From Myxococcales bacterium (GTDB taxonomy: Bacteria > Myxococcota_A > Polyangia > Polyangiales > Houyiibacteriaceae): a stretch of 64,000 bases of DNA. The stretch covers positions 410,187 to 474,186 of the forward strand of contig JAOTVB010000001.1 in the NCBI GenBank assembly GCA_029863605.1, written 5' to 3'. Positions 8,640 through 16,080 of the stretch are shown here, one piece after another; position 1 is the stretch's first letter; every line of letters starts with the position of its first letter. Under the pieces are notes generated by a model. It searched no databases and was not told the DNA's origin. It worked only from the letters and a program-made list of their open reading frames with translations. The translations under genes and the position numbers were made by a program.

Positions 8640-9311
8640 CTACGGGTTCACGCACTGAGCCGTGGGAACTTCCCCGGCATGCGGGCAATGGAATCCAGGA
8701 TCCCCGGCGGCAGGAAAACTCGCGTGGTAGGCACGGCATTCAACCGTATCCCCAGTGGTGTCGTCCCACGCGCCGACGTTGAAGCCAGCGCAGGCTGTTT
8801 CGCAGTCACCCCTGGTCGGATAGAGCTCGTTGGCGCCTGTACAGTTGGCCATCGCCTGGTCGCAATAGGCCTCGCACGCTGTTCCGCATACGTCGTCATC
8901 GCTCGAGACGCTTGTGTGTGGACAATGGAGTCCAGGATTCCCGGCCGCTGGATCACCCGCGTGGTAAGCGCGGCACCAAACGCTATTGACGCCCTGGTCG
9001 GACGGGTCGCCCTTCGGCATGGCCGCACACGTCGACTGACAATTCGCCGCGTCGCTGTACACAACGTTGTTCCCGGTGCAGTTCGCGATGACGTTGTCGC
9101 AATACGTGTCGCAAGCTGACTTCGGTGTACCTCCGGTGCCGCCGTCGCCGCCCATTCCACCCGCGCCACCGCCACCGCTGCCGCCAGTGCCACCCGTTCC
9201 GCCAGTGCCACCGCTGCCGCCCGCTGCGGTCGTGTCGTCACCGCAGCCAAAGGCCAATAAAGCAACCAGAGCAGCGCCGATCACGATGCCCATAGTGGAT
9301 TGTCTTCTCAT
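8640..9311 (-). CDS. Gly-linker lipoprotein with two Cys-rich repeats
   Basis: 223 residues. The signal peptide ends in a lipobox (LLAFGC), so Cys23 would be lipidated. A Gly-rich linker (residues 30-62, repeated GGTGG) leads to two copies of a roughly 75-residue Cys-rich module. Each copy has CxxYCDxxxANCTGxN, then a C-x3-C pair, then VxCRAYHAxxPAAGxPGxHCPH; the copies start near residues 66 and 143. SD AGGGG lies 7 nt before the ATG. This is the sort of surface-displayed lipoprotein that is abundant in Myxococcota; no enzymatic motif is visible. The gene ends convergently 99 bp from the NtrC-type regulator. Confidence 0.88.
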   Translation of the reverse strand: MRRQSTMGIVIGAALVALLAFGCGDDTTAAGGSGGTGGTGGTGGSGGGGAGGMGGDGGTGGTPKSACDTYCDNVIANCTGNNVVYSDAANCQSTCAAMPKGDPSDQGVNSVWCRAYHAGDPAAGNPGLHCPHTSVSSDDDVCGTACEAYCDQAMANCTGANELYPTRGDCETACAGFNVGAWDDTTGDTVECRAYHASFPAAGDPGFHCPHAGEVPTAQCVNP

Positions 9312-9442
9312 GATGTTTCCCCTTCGAGTGGCTTGCCCACCGCGAGACTAGTTGTCGGACAAGCAGCCGGCAAATTGGCGGACGCGCCCACCTATAAAGT
9401 CATCGGCTGACGAAGTCGCTTACGGAGTGCCGCTGACCCTAT

Positions 9443-11035
9443 TTACTGGGGGAGGGTGACTGTAAACGTGGTCTTTCCCGGTCTCGACTCGACGTCGATC
9501 CTTCCCCGGTGCTCGGTGACGATTCGGCTCGTGATGGCCAGCCCAAGCCCGGTGCCTCCCTTCTTGTCGGTGAAGTAGGGCTCGAAGATCAGATCGGCTT
9601 GGTCGTCCGGGATCCCTGCGCCGTTGTCTTCGACTCGGACGCGGACTTCATGAAGCATTTCCTCCAGGGTGACCCGCACGCGACCTCCGCCGTTCGGATG
9701 CGCTTTGCGCGCGGCATCGCTCGCGTTTTGCAGCAGGTTGTGCAGCACTTGCGTAATCTGGTCAGGATCGACCTGCGCCCGGACGGGGTGTCCAGGAAGC
9801 TCTGCGCTCACGGCGACTTCCTCCGACGCGTAGAGCGACACGGCCTGGGGAACAATTTCTCGGAGGTCGGTTTCGCGCAGCGTTGGAGCGGGAAGCCTGG
9901 CGAACCGACTGAACTCGTCGACAATTTGCCGAAGGCGTTCGACTTCTTGAAGGATGGTTTTGGTCGATTCGTCGAACAGCGCATCGAAGTCGTCCCGGGA
10001 GCGGGCGTGAGCCTTGCGAAGTGTTTCGATGGAGAGACGGATTGGCGATAAGGGATTCTTGAGCTCGTGCGCGAGGCGTTTCGCGATTTCCTGCCATGCC
10101 GCAACCCGTTCGGTCTGGCGAAGCTGTTCTTGAGCGTTTCGTAGGTCGCGGGTCATACGGTTGAAAGCGGTCGCCGTTGCTCGAAAGGCCCCGGGTTGGC
10201 CTTCGCGAAGCGTGGTAGCGAAGTCGCCGGCGCCGATCCGAGTGGCAGCCTCGGTGAGCTCGTTGATCGACGACTGCAGCCAGCGATTGAGGTAGCCGCC
10301 GAACAGGAGCGCCAGCCCGAGGGCGAGGAGGGCAACGCAGCCCATCCAAAGGAAAAGCGGTGGCACAGCTCGATCGATCCCGGAGCGCCAGATGACGGCT
10401 GCTTTTGCAACACCCTCGGCATCTGCAAGCTCGGCGATGGGGAGGTCTCTGGCCGACGCTTCGTCGACGATGAGGATCCGGTCCGGGTCTAGAGCGCGGA
10501 TGTCGGTGAATCGGTGCGCGCCCACCACCGTGACGCCCGCGCCACCCCGCTCGATCGTACAGGCGCGCGCCACGAATTTCTGATGATCTTGCTCGCCAAG
10601 TGTAAGGGTGAAGGGCTGCTCCCCCGCGAGCCGCGCCTGCCGAATCAGGGCGGACCCATCACGGCCGATGATGCGGTTCGTGTGTCCTGCGGCAATTACC
10701 TCACCCGACCTCGAATCGAGAATCCACAGCGCTTGAAGCCCGGCACCCCGCATCGCACCTCGGAACAACCGATCGTAGTCGAGCTCCGAGGGCGTATCCT
10801 CGGTTCGGCTCGTCAAAAGTCGATCGACCACCAGGTCGTCTCGACAGAGCCCGGTCACCGCAACGTCACGCTGCTCGTCGAGCATTCGCACGTGGCGCTC
10901 CACGAGCTCGGCTTCGCGGTTCGTCTCGTCCCCGCCCCAAGCCGCCATCCCGAACCACACGACGGCCGTCAACGCGACCGGAAATATCGCGACGAGGGCA
11001 AAGAGCACGACCACGCGCGTGCTCAACGAGCTCAT
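9443..11035 (-). CDS. NtrY-like membrane histidine kinase
   Basis: 530 residues. One membrane helix near residue 10-30, an extracytoplasmic region to about 225, a second helix (225-248), then a HAMP-type linker. The H-box AWQEIAKRLAHELKNPLSP with phosphoacceptor H323 is the NtrY-style signature, followed by an HATPase domain with NLLQNASDA, DNGAGI and GTGLGLAI. Its ATG overlaps the stop of the upstream PBP1A gene by 4 bp, so sensing may concern the envelope. No response regulator is adjacent on this strand; the NtrC-type regulator at 7215-8540 is 0.9 kb away on the other strand and already has its own kinase. Confidence 0.92.
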   Translation of the reverse strand: MSSLSTRVVVLFALVAIFPVALTAVVWFGMAAWGGDETNREAELVERHVRMLDEQRDVAVTGLCRDDLVVDRLLTSRTEDTPSELDYDRLFRGAMRGAGLQALWILDSRSGEVIAAGHTNRIIGRDGSALIRQARLAGEQPFTLTLGEQDHQKFVARACTIERGGAGVTVVGAHRFTDIRALDPDRILIVDEASARDLPIAELADAEGVAKAAVIWRSGIDRAVPPLFLWMGCVALLALGLALLFGGYLNRWLQSSINELTEAATRIGAGDFATTLREGQPGAFRATATAFNRMTRDLRNAQEQLRQTERVAAWQEIAKRLAHELKNPLSPIRLSIETLRKAHARSRDDFDALFDESTKTILQEVERLRQIVDEFSRFARLPAPTLRETDLREIVPQAVSLYASEEVAVSAELPGHPVRAQVDPDQITQVLHNLLQNASDAARKAHPNGGGRVRVTLEEMLHEVRVRVEDNGAGIPDDQADLIFEPYFTDKKGGTGLGLAITSRIVTEHRGRIDVESRPGKTTFTVTLPQ

Positions 11036-13434
11036 GGCGGAGCCACACCACCGAGGACGCGATCCTCGCGGCGCGTCGTTGCCGAAGAGGTGTCTTCGTC
11101 GTCGAACTGCTCCATCAGGAACATGTTTGGATCGGCAACATCAGGAGGGCGAGCGACGTCGACCGGCGCGGTTCCCCTGAGAAAGACTTCATCGAGCGCG
11201 TCTTCTTGCCCATCATAGGCGAGTAACCCCGATGCCGGGTCGATCGGCACGACGATGACACCGCTCGGCATCGCGAAATTCGTCTCCTTCGGGGTTTGGT
11301 CGGCGACTTCCATGACTTCGATCCAGATTGGAAGGGCGCTGCGCGTGCCGGTCTCCCGCTTTCCGAGAGAGCGCGAATCATCGAAACCCACCCACACGCC
11401 GGCCACCACCGACGGTGAGTAGCCGATGAACCAAGCATCACGCGCCTCGTTGCTCGTTCCAGTCTTGCCCCCGACCGCCCGCGCGAGGCGAAGCGCAGGT
11501 GCACCCGTGCCGGAGGTCACGACGCTCCGGAGCATGCTGGTCATGACGTAGGCCTCGTCCGGGGTCATCACGTCCCTTGCAGGCTCAAGTGGTTGCAGTG
11601 GAATGTTGGCTCCATCGGGGCTGACGATCTTGCTGACGATTCGGGTCGGGGCCCAACGCCCCCCCGCGGCGAAGGTCGCGTACGCATTGGTTAGCTCGAT
11701 CGGTTTCACCCCGCTTGCGCCGAGCGCGAGCGCCATGTCTTCTTCGAGCTTGGTCGTGATCCCGTCCTGCCGTGCAAACTCTGCGACATCTCGAACCCCG
11801 AGGTCTTCGATCACTCGGATCGCCACCATGTTGATCGACCTGGCGAGCGCTTCACGGAGGCGTACGGCGCCCTGATAGTTCCACTGCTCGTAGTTACGGG
11901 GTTTCCATTCGTCGTAGACAGCCGGCGCATCCATCACCAACGACGCAGGGCTGAAGCGCCGAGACTGGATTGCCCTCGCATAAACGATCGGCTTGAACGC
12001 GCTTCCCGGCTGGCGAATTGCTTGGGTCGCCCGATTGAAACCGTTGCGTGCCGCGAATCCGCCCACCAGCGCCAGTACGTCCCTCGATCGGGGCTCGATC
12101 ACCACCACAGACCCTTCGGGCCCTCGTTCGGCCCGGGCGACCGCAGGGTCTTCCTCGCTTCCAAGTTGCGTGATCGAAACCGGGAGCATGTCTCCCGGCT
12201 TGGCGAACTTCGAGGCCGGGAGACCCTTGCGATTGAAGCGTTTGAGCTCATGCATTGGCAGGATGGCGAAGTGACCCGCGACTTCGAGCCGCAGTTGATC
12301 CTTGTCGTCGTCGGCCTCCGTCACTTTCGCCACGTAGGTGCGACCCATGCGCAACCTCTCGGCCGAGGGTGTGGCCTTTGGGCGGCGGCGTTGGTTCTTA
12401 GGGCGGTAAGGGCCCTGATACCCTTGGCGCTCGTCGATCGCGCTAAGTCCGCGTTGGAGTGCCTTCCGCGAATGCTTTTGCAACGCGAGGTCGATCGTCG
12501 TGTGAACGGCATAACCGCCTTCGTCGAGCGCCTCGTCCCCGGCGGCCGTGCGAAGCGCCCGTTTCGCGATCGCGAGAACCTCGGGCGCGCTGCCTGAGGC
12601 TTCCGGCAGGGGGATCGTCTCTACCTTCTCTTCGCGTGCGGCCTCTATCGCTTCCTCGCTGAGGTCCGGCCAATACACTTCGCGTTTTGAGGCCAGCTGG
12701 CTGAGCACGTACTCCTGCCTCCGCGCTGCGGCCTCGGGATTGTTCCTAGGTGAGAGCCGCGCCGGCGCCTGCGGGACGCCGGCCAAGAGCGTGGCCTCGG
12801 CCAGGGTGAGCTCACTTGCGTTCTTGCCGAAGTAGTACTGAGCGGCTTCCTGAATTCCGTACCGTCCACGACCGAAGTTTACGTGGTTCAAGTACATATG
12901 CAGAATCTCGTCTTTCGAGAGTTCGTTTTCGAGGCGCCTCGCCAAGATCAGCTCCCGGATTTTTCGAGACAGAGTGCGTTCCGGGGTGAGCAGCATCAGT
13001 TTGACGACCTGCTGGGTGATCGTGCTTCCCCCCTGGGCCGCCCGCCCGCTGATGATATCGCGGCCCACGGCGCGCAAGATGCCTGCGTAGTCGAGCCCCT
13101 CGTGCTCATAGAAATCAGCGTCCTCTGCGGCGAGCACCGACAGGACTACGTACCGCGGGACTTCCGAGAGAGGGATCACCGTTCGGCGCTCGGTGAAGAT
13201 CTCACCGATCACCTGTCGATGCCGATCGTAGACGCGAGTCGTTTGCGGAGGTTTGTAGTCACGGAGTGCGCTCACGGAAGGAAGATCGCGGCTGAAGTAG
13301 GCGTATGTCCCCATCACCACCACCGCGCCCACGATCAGCCCCGCGCCAATCCATTTCGGCAGCATCGAATCGGCCCGCCGCTTCTTGCGCTTGCGCCCCT
13401 TCGCTCGCCCCTTCTTCGTCCGTTTGCCTGCCAT
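11032..13434 (-). CDS. penicillin-binding protein 1A (class A PBP)
   Basis: Bifunctional peptidoglycan synthase of 800 residues. A basic cytoplasmic tail (KRTKKGRAKGRKRKKRR) precedes one membrane anchor at about 27-46. The glycosyltransferase domain has AAEDADFYEHEGLD, GGSTITQQ and the NHVNFGRGRYGIQEAA block. An OB-like insert follows. The transpeptidase domain has the active Ser478 in GSAFK, the SxN motif as SIN, and KTGTS. Length and order match PonA/MrcA. It heads towards the NtrY-like kinase, whose start overlaps its stop, and lies 75 bp downstream of trmH in a long same-strand run that begins with the ECF sigma factor. Confidence 0.95.
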   Translation of the reverse strand: MAGKRTKKGRAKGRKRKKRRADSMLPKWIGAGLIVGAVVVMGTYAYFSRDLPSVSALRDYKPPQTTRVYDRHRQVIGEIFTERRTVIPLSEVPRYVVLSVLAAEDADFYEHEGLDYAGILRAVGRDIISGRAAQGGSTITQQVVKLMLLTPERTLSRKIRELILARRLENELSKDEILHMYLNHVNFGRGRYGIQEAAQYYFGKNASELTLAEATLLAGVPQAPARLSPRNNPEAAARRQEYVLSQLASKREVYWPDLSEEAIEAAREEKVETIPLPEASGSAPEVLAIAKRALRTAAGDEALDEGGYAVHTTIDLALQKHSRKALQRGLSAIDERQGYQGPYRPKNQRRRPKATPSAERLRMGRTYVAKVTEADDDKDQLRLEVAGHFAILPMHELKRFNRKGLPASKFAKPGDMLPVSITQLGSEEDPAVARAERGPEGSVVVIEPRSRDVLALVGGFAARNGFNRATQAIRQPGSAFKPIVYARAIQSRRFSPASLVMDAPAVYDEWKPRNYEQWNYQGAVRLREALARSINMVAIRVIEDLGVRDVAEFARQDGITTKLEEDMALALGASGVKPIELTNAYATFAAGGRWAPTRIVSKIVSPDGANIPLQPLEPARDVMTPDEAYVMTSMLRSVVTSGTGAPALRLARAVGGKTGTSNEARDAWFIGYSPSVVAGVWVGFDDSRSLGKRETGTRSALPIWIEVMEVADQTPKETNFAMPSGVIVVPIDPASGLLAYDGQEDALDEVFLRGTAPVDVARPPDVADPNMFLMEQFDDEDTSSATTRREDRVLGGVAPP

Positions 13435-13509
13435 CGGTCCCTGCGGTCCGCGGGGCTATAGCATCCCCCGTTCCCGGACTTCCCCCTAATTCATGACACT
13501 CCGGGGACC

Positions 13510-14202
13510 CTAATCATTCCCGACGTACTCATTGATGATTTCGTCTGCGTTCTTCACGGAATTCATGAGGAATCTCGCCTCGAGCGCGCGTCGGCGCGCG
13601 TGGCTCAGGGGCGCACGGGTCCCTGCGGCGAGTGTTTGCATCGTGACTGCCGCGGCGACCGACACGTTTAGGCTCTCGACGAATCCCCGCATCGGGATGG
13701 AGAACGTACCGTCGGCTAGCTCAGCCCACTCGGGCGACGCACCGCGATGCTCGTTGCCAAACACCACTGCCAGGCGCGTTTGCGTTCGGAGAGCCTCCGC
13801 GTGGTGGTCTCCGCCCGTGGCGGCGACGTAGATCGCATAACCGGCATCCCTCAGTCGCTTCGCGCATGCCTCTGCGGTCTCGTATCGAATCAGATCGATC
13901 CATCGATGCGTCCCCTTCGAAACTCCCCGTGACGCCCGAAAACCGTAGCTCCCGACGATCACATGCACCGTTTGAACACCAAACGCATCCGCGCTTCGCA
14001 GCACGGCGCTCGCGTTGTGGGGGTCGGAGATCGAGTCGAGCACCACGACCAGGTCGTCGGTTCGTTGCGAAACGACTTGCTCGATTCTCCTTCTGCGCTC
14101 CGGTGTGACCACGGGCGAAAGCGCTTGGATCACCACCTCGGCGGGATGAGAGAGCGGTGGCGGACCTTCGATTTCGATCACGTCGGGATCGTCTGCGCGC
14201 AT
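13510..14202 (-). CDS. trmH: tRNA (guanosine-18-2'-O)-methyltransferase TrmH
   Basis: A 230-residue SPOUT-family RNA 2'-O-methyltransferase. The three SpoU motifs are present: motif 1 DPHNASAVLRSADAFG with its catalytic Arg, motif 2 VFGNEHRGAS, and motif 3 IPMRGFVESLNVSVAAA which forms the knotted cofactor pocket. The extra C-terminal segment (RRALEARFLMNSVKNADEII) matches TrmH rather than RlmB. It would methylate G18 in tRNA D-loops. It is 41 bp after the secreted-protein gene and 75 bp before the PBP1A gene, in the same direction, so it may be carried in the same transcript. Confidence 0.92.
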   Translation of the reverse strand: MRADDPDVIEIEGPPPLSHPAEVVIQALSPVVTPERRRRIEQVVSQRTDDLVVVLDSISDPHNASAVLRSADAFGVQTVHVIVGSYGFRASRGVSKGTHRWIDLIRYETAEACAKRLRDAGYAIYVAATGGDHHAEALRTQTRLAVVFGNEHRGASPEWAELADGTFSIPMRGFVESLNVSVAAAVTMQTLAAGTRAPLSHARRRALEARFLMNSVKNADEIINEYVGND

Positions 14203-14243
14203 GGCGATCTTTCAGTCGTATGAACCGGCCGGCGAATCGACGG

Positions 14244-14750
14244 TTAGGGGACCCGGACCGTCTTCTTCGGCTCTACGGTGACCCCGACGACCAGTGTGCC
14301 GCCCTTGTACGTCTGTCCTGCGACGAAAAAAGGATCGCCAGCCGAGGCTACGACCTGCAAAAGCGGCAGATAGTCGAACTTGTCGGGCCGGTTGATCGAG
14401 ACCTTCATCTTGTAGCGGCCGTCGGGCATGATTTGGAGCAAGGCAACTTTCAGCCGACGGCCGTTCGGCAGCGACACGACCGCGTCTCGTCCGGGGATGA
14501 GCTTCAGCTTGGGTTTGGACAAGATCTGCATCGAGCGGAACGAGTTGAAGGGAGGACGGCGCAGCGCAGTCAGCTTTTTGAGCTCCGGGTCGATCGACCC
14601 GGCTTTCTCTTCGGCGAGCACCACGAGCACTTCCGCGGGAACGCCCCCTGCACTTGCACGATCGGACTGCACTAGGTTGGAGCCCTGCGCCAAAGCGACG
14701 GAGGAACCCAGCAGCAGACTGAGCACGAGCATGTACCGAACTGCATTCAT
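14244..14750 (-). CDS. secreted protein of the ECF sigma operon
   Basis: 168 residues with a clear Sec signal peptide (MNAVRYMLVLSLLLGSSVALAQG). The mature part is rich in beta-prone, basic segments (LPNGRRLKVALLQIMPDGRYKMKVSI) and ends in a valine-rich strand. It has no cysteines in the mature part and no recognisable catalytic motif. Its start overlaps the stop of the anti-sigma gene by 4 bp, so it is made with that protein and is probably the envelope-side member or a target of the sigma/anti-sigma switch. I do not recognise the family. Confidence 0.8.
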   Translation of the reverse strand: MNAVRYMLVLSLLLGSSVALAQGSNLVQSDRASAGGVPAEVLVVLAEEKAGSIDPELKKLTALRRPPFNSFRSMQILSKPKLKLIPGRDAVVSLPNGRRLKVALLQIMPDGRYKMKVSINRPDKFDYLPLLQVVASAGDPFFVAGQTYKGGTLVVGVTVEPKKTVRVP

Positions 14751-15259
14751 GGGATCGCAACCTCCTCATCGTTGATCCAAACCACGCTCAACGACTGCCC
14801 CGCGTTGCCTTTCACCATGAAGACCGTGCCGGCGTACTCGCCGAAATCGACTTCGAGCACTTCGGAACCGCGCGTCACCCCGGCCATCTCCGTAGGGGAC
14901 TGCTCGCCGGGCAGCGCAAGCACCGCCAACAGGATCGCGGCCGCAGCCGCAAGGCCAGCTGCCATTCCTCCCCACACCCGGCGCTCGCGACCCCCGGGAA
15001 GGACGCGCAAGGCCGGCGCCTCTTCGGCTGCCTGAAGCTGCTGCTCGATCCGGTTGAACAGAGCATTGGAATCGATGTCACCGGTCCACTCCGCCGATGC
15101 GCTTTGCATGGCAGCGCGGAGCTGATCCCACTCGGCGACTTGAGCGGCCTGGTCGGGTGAGCCTTCAAGGCGCCGACGCACAGCGGCCTCCTCTTCAGGG
15201 GGGAGCTCCCCGTCAAAGAACATCTGGAGCTTCTCATTTTCGATTTTCGAGCTCTCCAT
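14747..15259 (-). CDS. transmembrane anti-sigma factor
   Basis: 170 residues. The N-terminal 75 residues are a soluble, acidic helical region (EKLQMFFDGELPPEEEAAVRRRLE) that fits the anti-sigma fold seen in zf-HC2/RskA-type proteins, but the zinc motif HxxxCxxC is absent. A membrane helix follows at about 97-115, then a short extracytoplasmic tail (55 residues). The gene begins 2 bp after the ECF sigma stop codon and overlaps the next gene by 4 bp. Binding and holding the sigma factor is inferred from position and topology; the fold assignment is moderate. Confidence 0.85.
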   Translation of the reverse strand: MESSKIENEKLQMFFDGELPPEEEAAVRRRLEGSPDQAAQVAEWDQLRAAMQSASAEWTGDIDSNALFNRIEQQLQAAEEAPALRVLPGGRERRVWGGMAAGLAAAAAILLAVLALPGEQSPTEMAGVTRGSEVLEVDFGEYAGTVFMVKGNAGQSLSVVWINDEEVAIP

Positions 15260-15261
15260 GA

Positions 15262-15921
15262 CTATCCTTCGGAAGGTTCCTCTCCAGAAAGGTAAGGCGC
15301 AAGCGCTGCTTGCATCTTCTTTCTGGCATGAAATAGGCGGCTCATGATCGTCCCTTTGGGCACTCCGAGCACCTCGGCCATCTCTTCATAGCTCATCCCC
15401 TCGACCTCACGAAGTACGATGACAGCGCGATGGTGCTCGGGGAGCTCCCCCAATGCAGCCTGGATCGCCCCTCCTAGCTCGCGGCGGAGCGCAGCCCGGC
15501 CCGGGTTCGAGTTGGTGACACTCGGCAAGAGCGCTCCATCTCCGGCGACCTCGCTTTGCTCGTGAAGCGCACGCTCGTCGAAATCGAGATTCTTCCTCCT
15601 GCTTGTGCGTCGAACGTGGTCGATGGAGACATTCATGACGATCCGGTAGAGCCATGTGTAGAAGCTCGAGGAGCCCTGGAACTTGTGTATGTTCTTGTGC
15701 ACCTTGACGAAAGCCTCCTGAACGGCATCGAGCGCGTCGTCCTGGTTTTTGACGACGCCCATGGCCACGGCGAACGCACGACGATGGTATTTCTCGAAAA
15801 GCGTTCGGAAAGCTTTCGAGTCACCTGCTTGTACGCGTTTGACGAGTTCATGGTCGTCCTCACTCGGAGAGCCGTCAGAGGCCCCTTTCGCCTTGGACGC
15901 GGTGGACAGTGGTTGATTCAC
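15262..15921 (-). CDS. ECF-type RNA polymerase sigma factor
   Basis: 219 residues. Region 2 (ELVKRVQAGDSKAFRTLFEKYHRRAF, DALDAVQEAFVKVHKN, SFYTWLYRIVMN) and region 4 (ALGELPEHHRAVIVLREVEG, YEEMAEVLGVPKGTIMSRL) are both complete. The open frame extends far upstream, antisense to pcrA, but the GTG at 15921 is preceded by GAGG at an 8-nt spacing and yields the usual ECF length plus a short Ser/Lys-rich lead. It precedes an anti-sigma gene and a secreted protein, the usual arrangement for an envelope-stress switch. A 10-bp inverted repeat lies just upstream (15932-15997). Confidence 0.93.
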   Translation of the reverse strand: MNQPLSTASKAKGASDGSPSEDDHELVKRVQAGDSKAFRTLFEKYHRRAFAVAMGVVKNQDDALDAVQEAFVKVHKNIHKFQGSSSFYTWLYRIVMNVSIDHVRRTSRRKNLDFDERALHEQSEVAGDGALLPSVTNSNPGRAALRRELGGAIQAALGELPEHHRAVIVLREVEGMSYEEMAEVLGVPKGTIMSRLFHARKKMQAALAPYLSGEEPSEG

Positions 15922-15931
15922 CAATAGATCC

Positions 15932-15997
15932 TCGACGTTTTCCACGTTAGTCGGCGTCACGACCCACTTCAGAATTGGTTTACGCGCAAAACGTCGA
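15932..15997. repeat. 10-bp inverted repeat upstream of the ECF sigma gene
   Basis: TCGACGTTTT at 15932-15941 and its exact reverse complement AAAACGTCGA at 15988-15997 are separated by 46 bp in the 159-bp gap between the divergent sigma and pcrA genes. The near arm lies 10 bp upstream of the chosen sigma start. It could be a regulator binding pair or loop site; no factor is identified. Confidence 0.5.
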
Positions 15998-16080
15998 CGG
16001 GGCCAGCTTTCTCCCCATCGGTGTGAACACAACCACGGTTTTGCCTGGTTTCCACGGGTGGGCGCAGCTAGGGTCCCGCG

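Noticed and set aside
8690-8960. REP-like palindromes within the Gly-linker lipoprotein
   Set aside because: The similar stretches are the two coding repeats of the protein (PAAGxPGxHCPH), which explains them.
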